NCBI RefSeq assembly: GCF_036850765.1
Contig: NC_089492.1
Coordinates: 292,414,590-292,478,589 of the forward strand
Direction: 5' to 3'
Source of the DNA: Saccopteryx bilineata
Taxonomy: Eukaryota > Chordata > Mammalia > Chiroptera > Emballonuridae
Length of the DNA stretch: 64,000 nucleotides
Part shown: positions 1 to 9,819 of the stretch, in pieces
Layout of the letters: each line of letters starts with the position of its first letter
Position numbering within the stretch: the stretch's first letter is position 1
Made by a program: the position numbers and the translations under genes
The notes under the pieces: model-generated
Seen by the model: only the letters and a program-made list of their open reading frames with translations
What the model was told of the DNA's origin: nothing
The model's database searches: none

Positions 1-1231
1 CTAGGCTTCTTACAGTTGTGCTTAGGAAGGCTTAGGATGGCACAACATCCCCTTTGCTGCGTATGCTCAAAGCAAATTTTAGGGCTCAGCCAGGCTGGAT
101 GTATAAGGAAATATACTCTGGCTGTTGATGGGAGGAAGCGCAAAGAATTTGCATTTTTTTTCTCCATTGCATGCCATTTAGAATTGCCTGCTTTAGGATG
201 TCCTGTGAATATCAAGGTTGCTGTGGAGCAGATGCCAGAAATGAACTCCTTGAAGGCATCAGTTTATTTCATTTTATTCAACAGGTATTTGCAGATACTT
301 ACTTTGAGCAAGGCATCATGCTTGATGGTGTGTAAGTACAGGAAATGGCTTATCTTTTATTCTCGTGGGAAGACACTGACCTAGGGAATAAGCAGACTTC
401 AGACCCTGTGGTGAGTGCTGTGGCACTGGGTGAAGGAGCACACAGTTGGTCGCTGGGGAGGCCTGTCTAAGCAGATGACTCCTGAAGGAGGAGAAGGACC
501 AGGTAGGTGAAGAGCCTGGCACTTCAGGTGGAGAACAGCGGTAGCCAAAGAGGGAAGCGGGTGACTGAAGCCTGGTGCCTGGGAGAAGGCCTTGGTCACC
601 CAGCCCAGTTTGCCTGGACAGTGTCACCTTATGCCTGGTGAGCAGGGTTCTAGCTGGTCAGAGCCTTCTTTAATTTTCAGACCTGCCCTGATGTGGAAGT
701 GCGTTTTGTAGTTAACATACTGAAAAAAAGTTTGGGCTATTTATGTATTTTGGTGCGTTGGGAATCCATTGAATGATTTTAAGTAGGAAGTGACAAGATG
801 TGAATTTTAAAAGATTGTTTAGATTACCAAATGAAGAACATTGTTAAGGGGGAATAGAGACAGCCATTTGAAGGAGACTGGAGAGAAGAAATGGGTGGCC
901 TGGCTAAAGATGGGCCTGAGGGAGTGGGAGAGATGGGCAGATGGCCTGTACCTTGGAAGTCAGCCCAGCAGATGCTGACGGGCAGGACATGGGATGTGGG
1001 AGAGGAAGGGAGCTGGGTGGCTCCTCAGTGTTTGCTTTGTAGACTCTGCAGTGGTGATGTTGTGCACCAAGGTGAGGTCAGATGGGGCAGACTTGTTGGC
1101 TGTTCAGTAGAAATTCAGAGCTGTGCTTAGAACGTTGGAAGTTCAAAGAGGACATAAGACAGCCAGGTGCTCAAGTGTTGGCTTTTAAGTGTGTTGGCCT
1201 GGAGTCCAGTCTGAAGTCATAAATAGCATTT
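1..1231. other. Intronic sequence, nothing recognised
   Basis: Mixed-composition sequence. The short open frames on both strands have no recognised motif, and no repeat end was seen. Confidence 0.6.
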
Positions 1232-1246
1232 AAATTCTTGTGGGTG

Positions 1247-1680
1247 GCCCTGGCCGGTTGGCTCAGCGGTAGAGCGATGGCCTGGCGTGCGGGGGACCCG
1301 GGTTTGATTCCCGGCCAGGGCACATAGGAGAAGTGCCCATTTGCTTCTCCACCCCCACCCCCTCCTTCCTCTCTGTCTCTCTCTTCCCCTCCCGCAGCCA
1401 AGGCTCCACTGGAGCAAAGATGCCCCGGGCGCTGGGGATGGCTCCTTGGCCTCTGCCCCAGGCGCTAGAGTGGCTCTGGTCGTGGCAGAGCAACCCCCCG
1501 GAGGGGCAGAGCATCGCCCCCTGGTGCGCAGAGCGTGGCCCCTGGTGGGCATGCCGGGTGGATCTCAGTCGGGCGCATGCGGGAGTCTGTCTGACTGTCT
1601 CTCCCCATTTCCAGCTTCAGAAAAATACAATAAATAAATAAATAAATAAAATAAAATGGATGCTGTAGACAAAAAAAAAA
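1247..1680 (+). mobile_element. Type A SINE
   Basis: The tRNA-like head is at 1247 (A-box GGCTCAGCGGTAG, B-box GGTTTGATTCC) and it ends in an AATA/poly-A tail. The 15-bp TSD AAATTCTTGTGGGTG is at 1232-1246 and 1681-1695. Confidence 0.95.
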
Positions 1681-1818
1681 AAATTCTTGTGGGTGCTGTG
1701 GGCTGTGCATGGATGGGAGGACACCGCGCCGAGAGGTAAGGGCGGCAGGTGGGGTGTCAATTGCCTAGAGCGCTGTGGAGGACTCAGGTGAAAGGGATGA
1801 GAAGCCTTCTCGTAATTT

Positions 1819-2223
1819 TTTTTTTTTTTTTTTTTGATTTTTCCGAAGCTGGAAACGGGGAGAGACAGTCAGACAGATTCCCGCATGCGCCTGACCGGGA
1901 TCCACCCGGCACGCCCACCATGGGGTGACGCTCTGCCCACCAGGGGGTGACGCTCTGCCCACCAGGGGGTGATGCTCTGCCCCTCTGGGGCGTTGCTCTG
2001 TTGTGACCAGAGCCACTCTAGCGCCTGGGGCAGAGGCCAAGGAGCCATCCCCGGCGCTCGGGCCATCTTTGCTCCAGTGGAGCCTCGGCTGCGGGAGGGG
2101 AAGAGAGAGACAGAGAGGAAGGAGAGGGGGAGGGCGCTTCTCATGTGTGCCCTGGCCGAGAATCGAACCCAGGACTTCTGCACGCCAGGCTGACGCTCTA
2201 CTACTGAGCCAAACGGCCAGGGC
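1819..2223 (-). mobile_element. Type A SINE with three internal GC-rich units
   Basis: A minus-strand copy with poly-T at 1819. The TSD is imperfect (CCTTCTCGTAATTT and CCTTCTTGTAAATTT). Around 1910-1985 the CACCA(G/T)GGGG(T/C)GA unit occurs three times in tandem, more than in most copies here. Confidence 0.93.
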
Positions 2224-2831
2224 ACCTTCTTGTAAATTTAAGGGCTGCATGTCCCAGGTGGCATGGTGGGGAGTGAAAGCCAGATTGGAGTAGAAGTAGA
2301 GGAGGAGGAGGAGGAGGAGACCCCCTGTGTAATGTGGCTTCACTAAGTTTTCCTATGGAGGGCTCAGAAGGTGGAGGGTGGTGTTGGAACAGTGCAGTGG
2401 GTTGAATGGTCTCAGAACTTGACCAAGACTGAACCCTAGGGTCTTGGTTTTTCTGGCAAGTCCCCAGGTGTCTCTGCTGTTGCTGGTCCTGGGACTACAC
2501 ACTGGACACGGTAGTAATAGAAGGCTAAGCCTTAGGAAGCTGAGGGTTCTCTGCCTTCTCACCCATAGGCCTGTCTCATCATGGCCTGCTCTGCAGATGG
2601 GCCTTTCATTTTGGCTGGCCTCATGGCCTCAAAATTGGTCTTCATAAGTATATCCCTTTCCATTTAAGCCAGTTAGCTGGGACATGGGACATGAGATAGA
2701 CCCTTCTTCATTAACTCTTGTAAGGTTAAAGAGCAATTTGAATTAATATAAAACTTAATTTGTTTCATATCTGAGAAATGGGTTGAACCAGAACCAGTTA
2801 GCTTTCAGCAAACAGTACCTTATTGTAATTT

Positions 2832-3205
2832 TTTTTTTTTTTTTTCACTTTTCTGAAGCTGGAAACAGGGAGAGACAGTCAGACAGACTCCCGCATGCGC
2901 CCGACTGAGATCCACCCGGCACGCCCACCAGGGGCGACGCTCTGCCCATCCTGGGTGTCGCCATGTTGCGACCAGAGCCACTCTAGCGCCTGAGGAAGAG
3001 GCCACAGAGTCATCCCCAGCGCCCGGGCCATCTTTGCTCCAATGGAGCCTTGGCTGCGGGAGGGGAAGAGAGAGACAGAGAGGAAAGCGCGGCGGAGGGG
3101 TGGAGAAGCAAATGGGCGCTTCTCCTGTGTGCCCTGGCCGGGAGTCGAACCCGGGTCCTCCGCACGCTAGGCCGACGCTCTACCGCTGAGCCAACCAGCC
3201 AGGGC
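2832..3205 (-). mobile_element. Type A SINE
   Basis: A minus-strand copy. The perfect 15-bp TSD ACCTTATTGTAATTT is at 2817-2831 and 3206-3220. Confidence 0.95.
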
Positions 3206-3314
3206 ACCTTATTGTAATTTCAACAACTTTCCTATGTATAGCAGTCTCCGTAAAATGCCCACTAAACTCAGAATTTTAAGATTTGGAAGGTGAGATTAAG
3301 AAACATGGCTTGGA

Positions 3315-3505
3315 GCCTGGCCTGTGGTGGCACAGTGGATAAAGTGTTGACCTGGAATGCTAAGGTCACTGGATTGAAACCCTGGGCTTGCCTTTTCAAG
3401 GCACATTAAACAAACAATGAACAACTAAAATGAAGCAACTATGACTTGATATTTCTCATTCCTCCCCTTCCTCTCTCTGTAAAATAAACAAATAAAATCT
3501 TTAAA
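3315..3505 (+). mobile_element. Type C SINE
   Basis: The head GCCTGGCCTGTGGTGGC is at 3315, with a CTTGCC core and an AATAAA-rich tail. A type A SINE inserted just at its 3' end. Confidence 0.85.
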
Positions 3506-3510
3506 GCCTG

Positions 3511-3889
3511 GGCCCTGGCCGGTTGGCTCAGTGGTAGAGCGTCGGCCTGGCGTGCAGGAGTCCTGGGTTCGATTCCCGGCCAGGGCACACAGGAGAAGCA
3601 CCCATCTGCTTCTCCACCCCTCCCCCTCTCCTTCCTCTCTGTCTCTCTCTTCCCCGCCTGCAGCCAGGGCTCCATTGGAGCAAAGTTTGCCCAGGCGCTG
3701 AGGATGGCTCTGTGGCCTCTGTCTCAGGCGCTAGAATGGTTCTGGTCGCAACAGAGCGACGCCCCAGATGGGCAGAGCGTCACCCCCTGGTGGGCATGCT
3801 GGGTGGATCCCGGTCGGGCGCATGCTGGAGTTTGTCTGACTGCCTCGTTTCCAGCTTCGGAAAAATACAAAAAAAAAAAAAAAAAAAAA
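3511..3889 (+). mobile_element. Type A SINE
   Basis: The head is at 3511 and the poly-A tail at 3860-3889. The TSD AATCTTTAAAGCCTG is at 3496-3510 and 3890-3904. It landed at the junction of the type C SINE to the left and a type B SINE to the right. Confidence 0.95.
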
Positions 3890-3899
3890 AATCTTTAAA

Positions 3900-4194
3900 G
3901 CCTGACCAGATGGTGGTTCAGTGGATAGAGCATTGACCTGGGATGCTGAGGACCCAGGTTCAAAACCCTGAAGTCACTGGCTTGAGCGCAGGCTCACCAG
4001 TTTGAGTGTGGGATTATAGACATGACCCCATGGTCTCTGGCTTGAGCCCAAAGGTCGCTGGCTTGAAGCCTAAACCTGCTGGCTTGAGCAAGGGGTCACT
4101 GGATTGACTGAGGCCCCGACCCTATCAAGGCACATAAGAGAAAGCAATCTGAACAATTAAAGTGCTGCAACTTTAGAAGAAAAGAAAAAAGAAA
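3900..4194 (+). mobile_element. Type B SINE
   Basis: The head GCCTGACCAGATGGTGG is near 3900, with GGCTTGAG repeats and the CAAGGCACATAAGAGAAAGC core. The tail is short and A-rich. Confidence 0.85.
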
Positions 4195-4195
4195 G

Positions 4196-4283
4196 ACGGC
4201 TCAGTTGGCTAGAGCATCATCCAATACACCAAGGTTGTGGGTTTGATTTCCAGTCAGAGCATATATAAGAGTCTTCTAGTGAA
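4196..4283 (+). mobile_element. Ves-like SINE head fragment
   Basis: The fragment carries GGCTCAGTTGGCTAGAGCATC and a GGGTTTGATTTCCAGTCA B-box-like part, and is truncated 3' by the next SINE. Confidence 0.6.
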
Positions 4284-4284
4284 C

Positions 4285-4446
4285 CTGACGTTTGGTGGTG
4301 CAGTGGATAAAGTGTCAACCTGGAACGCTGAGGTCACTGGTTCAAAACCCTGGGCTTGCCCGGTCAAGGCACATATGAGAAGCAACTACTATATGTTGTT
4401 GCTTCCCACTCCTCCCCACTTTCTGTCTCTCCTCTCTAAAATTGAT

Positions 4447-4480
<34 letters not shown>
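4285..4480 (+). mobile_element. Type C SINE
   Basis: The head CCTGACGTTTGGTGGTGCAG is at 4285. The tail ends in about 27 A residues at 4454-4480. Confidence 0.85.
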
Positions 4481-4483
<3 letters not shown>

Positions 4484-4495
4484 CAAGAAAACCAG

Positions 4496-4786
4496 CCTGA
4501 CCAGGCAGTGGCGCAGTGGATAGATTGTCAGACTGGGATGCGGAGGACTCAGATTCAAAACCCCGAGGTCGTCGGCTTACGTGCAGGCTCATATGGTTTA
4601 AGCAAGGCTCACTAGCTTGAGCCCAAGGTCACTGGCTTGAGCAAAGGGTCACTTGCTCTGTTGTAGTTCCCCTGTCAAGGTACATATGAGAAAACAATCA
4701 ATGAACAACTAAGGTGCTACAACGAAGAGTTGATGCTTCTAAATATATCTCCCTGTCTGTCTGTCCCTATCTGTCCCTCTCTCTCT

Positions 4787-4831
<45 letters not shown>

Positions 4832-4905
4832 AATACATAAATAAGTGCAACTACAAGTTGATGTTTTTCTCTTTTCCTCTCTCTCTAAGGTCAATAAATA
4901 AAATT
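4496..4905 (+). mobile_element. Type B SINE with CA microsatellite
   Basis: The head GCCTGACCAGGCAGTGGC is at 4496. The 3' CT-rich part runs into (CA)n at 4787-4829, followed by a second SINE-like tail ending AATAAAATTTAAAA. Confidence 0.85.
4787..4829. repeat. (CA)n microsatellite
   Basis: About 21 uninterrupted CA units in the tail region of a type B SINE. Confidence 0.97.
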
Positions 4906-4979
4906 TAAAAATTAGCTATAAAAATAAGTTATCAAAAACCTCTGTTAGAATTTCGGTATAAAAGAAAAAAAAATGTAGA

Positions 4980-5480
4980 CTTGACCAGGTAGCTCAATTG
5001 GTTAGAGCAGTGGTAGTCAACCTGGTCCCTACCGCCCACTAGTGGGCATTCTAGCTTTCATGGTGGGTGGTAGCGGAGCAACCAAAGTATAAATAAAAAG
5101 ATAGATTTAACTATAGTAAGTTGTTTTATAAAGATTTATTCTGCCAAACTTAGCGAAAATTCAACATAAAGTATTTGGTAAGTAATTATTATATGCTTTA
5201 ACTTGCTGTAACTCTGCTTTATAAATTTTATTAAGTTACTTCCCTACTTTATAAATCACCATTACTGTGGAACCAGTGGGTGGTTAGAAAATTTTACTGC
5301 TAACGAGATACAAAAGTGGGCGGTAGGTATAAAAAGATCGACTACCTGGGTTAGAGCATCATCCCAAAGCACAGAGGTTTCCAGTTTGATCCCTGGTTGG
5401 GGCCCATACAGGAACAGATTGATGTTCTGGTGTCTCTCTCTTTGTCTTCCTTTCTCTCACATCAATAAAATAATTGTTTT
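4980..5480 (+). mobile_element. Ves-like tRNA SINE, host of the 5008 MITE
   Basis: The head TTGACCAGGTAGCTCAATTG at 4981-5000 continues at 5357 with ATCATCCC, a B-box-like GTTTGATCCC and a CT-rich body ending in ATCAATAAAA. The two halves join cleanly once the MITE and one TSD copy are removed. Confidence 0.85.
5008..5348. mobile_element. 341-bp hAT MITE inside a tRNA SINE
   Basis: The ends are CAGTGGTAGTCAACC and (reverse complement) CAGGTAGTCGATC, and both sides share ACCGCCCAC a little further in. The 8-bp TSD GGTTAGAG at 5000-5007 and 5349-5356 is perfect and lies in the A-box of a Ves-like SINE head, which resumes after the element. The inside is AT-rich without a reading frame. Confidence 0.9.
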
Positions 5481-5875
5481 TTTTTTTGCATTTTCTTTTC
5501 TTAAGCTGGAAACAGGGAGAGACAGTCAGACAGACTCCCGCATGCGCCCGACCGGGATCCACCCGGCACGCCCACCATGGGGCGATGCTCTGCCCACCAG
5601 GGGGCGATGCTCGGCCCATCCTGGGCGTCGCCATGCTGCGACCAGAGCCACTCTAGCGCCTGGGGCAGAGGCCACAGAGCCATCCCCAGCGCCCGGGCCA
5701 TCTTTGCTCCAGTGGAGCCTTAGCTGCGGGAGGGGAAGAGAGAGACAGAGAGGAAGGCGCGGTGGAGGGGTGGAGAAGCAAATGAGCGCTTCTCCTATGT
5801 GCCCTGGCCGGGAATCGTACCCGGGTCCTCCGCATGCTAGGCCGACGCTCTACCGCTGAGCCAACCGGCCAGGGC
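5481..5875 (-). mobile_element. Type A SINE
   Basis: A minus-strand copy with near-perfect TSDs: TAAAATAATTGTTTT at 5466-5480 and TAAAATAAATGTTTT at 5876-5890. It carries a strong CTCF-like core at 5594-5608. Confidence 0.93.
5594..5608 (+). promoter_or_regulatory. CTCF-like core motif in type A SINE
   Basis: CCACCAGGGGGCGAT agrees with the CTCF core CCASYAGRKGGCRSY at all positions but one or two. Binding is unproven. Confidence 0.35.
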
Positions 5876-5907
5876 TAAAATAAATGTTTTAAAAAATTGT
5901 CCATAGT

Positions 5908-6012
5908 CACTAGAATATAAGCTCCGTGAGGCAGTATCTTTTGTCTTTTTTATTTCCTCTTAACGGTGCCTAGAATGGTATGTCTCAGTACATGTTTGTG
6001 GAATGAATGAAT
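5908..6012 (+). mobile_element. L2 3'-end remnant
   Basis: The order ATATAAGCTCCGTGAGGCAG, GTGCCTAGAATGG and GTGGAATGAATGAATG follows the 3' end of L2 as I remember it. It is old and diverged. Confidence 0.6.
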
Positions 6013-6240
6013 GGACCCATCTGAATGACCATCGGTAGAGTTTGTTAAATTTAGGTACTCACGGGATATTGTATAGCTGATAGAACAGTTGAAGGTGGCT
6101 CTGTTGTCACGAGGAGATGACCACATGTGGTACTGGTGGGGGACAGGAATTTGAAAATATGTGTAACTTCGAGGAAGATGTTATCATTTAACTTGTGAAA
6201 AAATATGCACCTATGTATCAAATAAAGTCTGGGAGAAATA

Positions 6241-6317
6241 CACTGCTCACAGAAATTAGGGGATATTTCAAAATGAATATGAAGTGATAAAATATCCCCT
6301 AATTTTGGTGAGCAGTG
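6241..6317. mobile_element. 77-bp palindromic TA-flanked MITE
   Basis: The arms begin CACTGCTCACAGAAATTAGG and (reverse complement) CACTGCTCACCAAAATTAGG, separated by a short spacer. TA dinucleotides flank it at 6239-6240 and 6318-6319. It shares its arms and the AATGAA..ATGAAG.GATAAAA spacer with the element at 56367, so it is probably a deletion product of that family. Confidence 0.85.
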
Positions 6318-6750
6318 TAAATACCCGTTTAACGTGAAACATGTTCTCTTGGGATTGACGGGGCAAGCAGCATGTAGTTAAGATACTATTAAGATGCCGT
6401 TTTCTCTATTTTTTGTGGAAAATTGGCCAAGATCATGAGAAATAAGGAAAAGATTTTATTTTGTAAGGAATATAAAAGCACATTATATTTGAAAGTATTA
6501 GACACTCAGAGTTAGCGTGGGTGAAATGAGCATATTCTAGAAATTTCATGGTTTTAGTTCATTTGCCTTTTTTATTTATGTGTAATTGACTAAAATTTAC
6601 CCTTTGAGGTAAAAGATTTCTATTGGTGCTGTTTCATAGCATCTTATATCCATGTTTTCCCCCTGCATCCTGTCACTAGTCTCTGTATAATAATGGGTGC
6701 CAAAAGAAGAAGAAAGTTTTTTTATCTTTCGTAGATAAAGATTGGATGCC

Positions 6751-6941
6751 TTGCCTGACCCATGGTGGCACAAAGGACAAAGCATCGACTTGGAGTGCTG
6801 AGGTCGCTGGTTCGAAACCCTGGGCTTGCCTGGTCAGGGCACATATGGGAGTTGATGCTTCCTGCACCTTTCCCCTGTCTCTCTCACTCTCTCGCATTTT
6901 CTCTCTCCTCCCCACCTCTCTTAAATGAATACATAAAAAGA
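6751..6941 (+). mobile_element. Type C SINE
   Basis: The head GCCTGACCCATGGTGGC is at 6753. The TSD AAAGATTGGATGCC is at 6737-6750 and 6942-6955. Confidence 0.93.
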
Positions 6942-8279
6942 AAAGATTGGATGCCATACATGTTATTACTGACATAACTACAGTGTGGTGGCTTTTTAAA
7001 ATCACAGTCCTTTTCAGTAATGTCAGATAGTAACACTTCAGTAACTCTGTACAGGCAACCTGGCAAAACTGAAGACTAAGTGAATTTGAGCTGGTCCAGC
7101 CAGTCGTAGCTGGTGGAGACTTCAGGTCCCATCCAAGCGCCTAAAGCAGTGTTTCCCAACCTTTTTTGTGCCATACCCCACCTTAACCTTTCTAAAATTT
7201 TTATGTCCCCCCCTATGTAACATACATAATTTTTAACATTAAAAAATTGATTTGTTCACTTAATAAACAAATGATAGGTTCTAGGAAGAAATCACTATGA
7301 AATTGTTAACAAAACACAGTAAGTAAAATTTCAAAACATATAATGAAAAACAAATTTAAATTCCAAATAATTTTAATACAGATTTTTCTATATTAATTTA
7401 TTATTTTAATTTAGTGTGATCCTTGTGCTTGATGCTTGCTGCACAGAGATTTTATATTAGATTCCAATTTGGTTAGCTTTAGTCTCAAGTCTCCATGTTG
7501 TGTTATTTCCAGCCGATTTCTTTTTTTTACCAGTAAGTAAATCATTTACAGCACTAAATCCACATTCAGCTAAAAATGAAGATGGAAACGGTAGCAATAG
7601 TTTTCTTGCACATTTGGTTGAATTTGGGTATTTGATTTCTGTTTCCTCACAAAGCCATGCCATCGCTCCTTTGATATTAAATAAAGCTTTAACTGACTCA
7701 TCATTTTGCAATTCTGCGAGTTCTTCTTGATACTGCATATTTGATATATCAGACAAATCCACTAACATTGGCTGCATCATCCATGTTGGGAAATCAATTT
7801 GTTTTAAATCAGAAAATCTTTCTTTTAAATCAGCCGATAGAATATTCAAATGATTGACAATAACAAGTAAAGCGGTATCAGTTACTTCACATTTTTGGAG
7901 CCAATGAAACTGTTTAAAGTTTTTGTTGTTGATATGTTTCTGACATAACTCAATATTGGTAATGAAACCAAATATCTTTGCTTTTGCATCGACAAGAGTT
8001 TTATTTGTTCCTTGAAGTTGCTTATTTAATATATTTAGTTTTTCAAAGATATCGGCTAAATAACTCACAAATGCTTTACCATCTATTGTTAACAGATACT
8101 TCATTTCAGGTTTGTCGCTTAAAAAATCACTAAGAGTATCAAACAGTTCCATAAATCTTTTCAAACAGTTTCCTTTAGATAGCCATCTGACTTCAGTATG
8201 AAGTAAAAGTCTCACATGGTCTTTCATTTTGTTCTTCACAAAATAGCTTGAAAAGACGCTCACATTTGGCACTAGCTTT

Positions 8280-8627
8280 TTTTTTTTTTTTTTTTTTTTT
8301 ATAGAGACAGAGAGAGAGAGTCAGAGAGAGGGATAGACAGGGACAGAGAGACAGGAACGGAGAGATGAGAAGCATCAATCATTAGTTTCTCGTTGTGCAT
8401 TGCGACACCTTAGTTGTTCATTGATTGCTTTCTCATATGTGCCTTGACCTTGGACCTTCAGCAGACCGAGTAACCCCTTTTTCAAGCCAGCGACCTTGGG
8501 TCCTAGCTGGTGAGCTTTGCTCAAACCAGATGAGCCTGCGCTCAAGCTGGCAACCTCAGGGTCTCGAACCTGGGTCCTCAGCATCCCAGTCCAACTCTCC
8601 ATCCACTGCGCCACCGCCTGGTCAGGC
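8280..8627 (-). mobile_element. Type B SINE inserted in hAT transposase
   Basis: The tRNA-like head reads GCCTGACCAGGCGGTGG on the minus strand, ending at 8627, with a poly-T tail at 8280. A 13-bp TSD, TGGCACTAGCTTT, flanks it at 8267-8279 and 8628-8640. It is younger than the hAT copy. Confidence 0.95.
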
Positions 8628-8973
8628 TGGCACTAGCTTTAATAGCATTAACACACTTGATTACTGTATGTAATACTTCATTCAGAACAGGCGAGATGTT
8701 TTTAGCTACCAAGTTTTCCCTAGGAATAACACAGTGCACAAGAATCATTTCTGGATTCGCATCTTTCATCAATTTTAAGCAGCCATTTTTCTTGCCCATC
8801 ATATTGGGAGCACCATCTGTAGCACAAGATGTTATATTTTTCATTGGTATATCATTGACATCTAAGTAATTTTTTAGCTTATTATATATATCTTTGGAGG
8901 TAGTGGTGCTTTCTAATCTTTTACAGAACAACATTTCTTCAGCAAAATGTCCTTTATCAATATATCTTACGTA

Positions 8974-9362
8974 GGCCCTGGCCGGTTGGCTCAGCGGTAG
9001 AGCGTCGGCCTAGCGTGCGGAGGACCCGGGTTCGATTCCCGGCCAGGGCACACAGGAGAAGCGCCCATTTGCTTCTCCACCCCTCCGCCGTGCTTTCCTC
9101 TCTGTCTCTCCCTTCCCCTCCCGCAGCCAAGGCTCCATTGGAGCAAAGATGGCCCGGGCGCTGGGGATGGCTCTGTGGCCTCTGCCTCAGGCGCTAGAGT
9201 GGCTCTGGTCGCAACATGGCGACGCCCAGGATGGGCAGAGCATCGCCCCCTGGTGGGCAGAGCGTCGCCCCTGGTGGGCGTGCCGGGTGGATCCCGGTCG
9301 GGCGCATGCGGGAGTCTGTCTGACTGTCTCTCCCTGTTTCCAGCTTAAGAAAAATGGAAAAA

Positions 9363-9407
<45 letters not shown>
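8974..9407 (+). mobile_element. Type A SINE with AT-microsatellite tail inside hAT
   Basis: The head GGCCCTGGCCGGTTGGCTC starts at 8974. The TSD TATATCTTACGTA is at 8961-8973 and 9408-9420. The tail is poly-A followed by about 20 AT repeats, seeded by the AT-rich TSD. A CTCF-like core lies at 9242-9256 on the minus strand. Confidence 0.95.
9242..9256 (-). promoter_or_regulatory. CTCF-like core motif in type A SINE
   Basis: CCACCAGGGGGCGAT on the minus strand. A weaker second unit (CCACCAGGGGCGAC) follows about 20 bp away. Binding is unproven. Confidence 0.35.
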
Positions 9408-9414
<7 letters not shown>

Positions 9415-9604
9415 TACGTAAGTTATCAATACTGCCTCACTGTCTCTCAAAGTTGATTCATCAATTTGCAAGGAGAATTTTGTTTTCAGCCTTTCAGTAA
9501 GTTGTTTTTCAATATCCTCACTCATTTTGTCTATTCTTCTGCTAACAGAATTGTTAGAGTGGCATAGCTTTTACATCTTTGTTATCTTTTTCAAGAACCG
9601 TTTT

Positions 9605-9819
9605 TTGTTGTTATTTTTTTGCTAACCCTACTTTTTTTTTTTTTATTTATTCATTTTAGAGAGGAGACAGAGAGGGACAGAGAGAGACAGAGACAGGGGG
9701 AGGAGCTGGAAGCATCAACTCCCATATGTGCCTTGACCAGGCAAGCCCAGGGTTTTGAACCAGCGACCTCAGCATTTCCAGGTCGATGCTTTATCCACTG
9801 CGCTACCACAGGTCAGGCC
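9605..9819 (-). mobile_element. Type C SINE inside hAT
   Basis: A minus-strand type C head (rc of GCCTGACCTGTGGT) ends near 9818, with an A/T-rich tail at the left. The TSD TCAAGAACCGTTTT is at 9591-9604 and 9820-9833. Confidence 0.9.

Noticed and set aside
1246..1320. Cloverleaf-like tRNA genes at the type A SINE heads
   Set aside because: The acceptor halves GCCCTGG and CCAGGGC pair and A/B boxes are present, but each is the head of a SINE with body, poly-A tail and TSD, not a separate tRNA gene.
4787..4829. CRISPR-like or satellite array among the short repeats
   Set aside because: The repeats are simple dinucleotides in SINE tails, without spacers of regular size.
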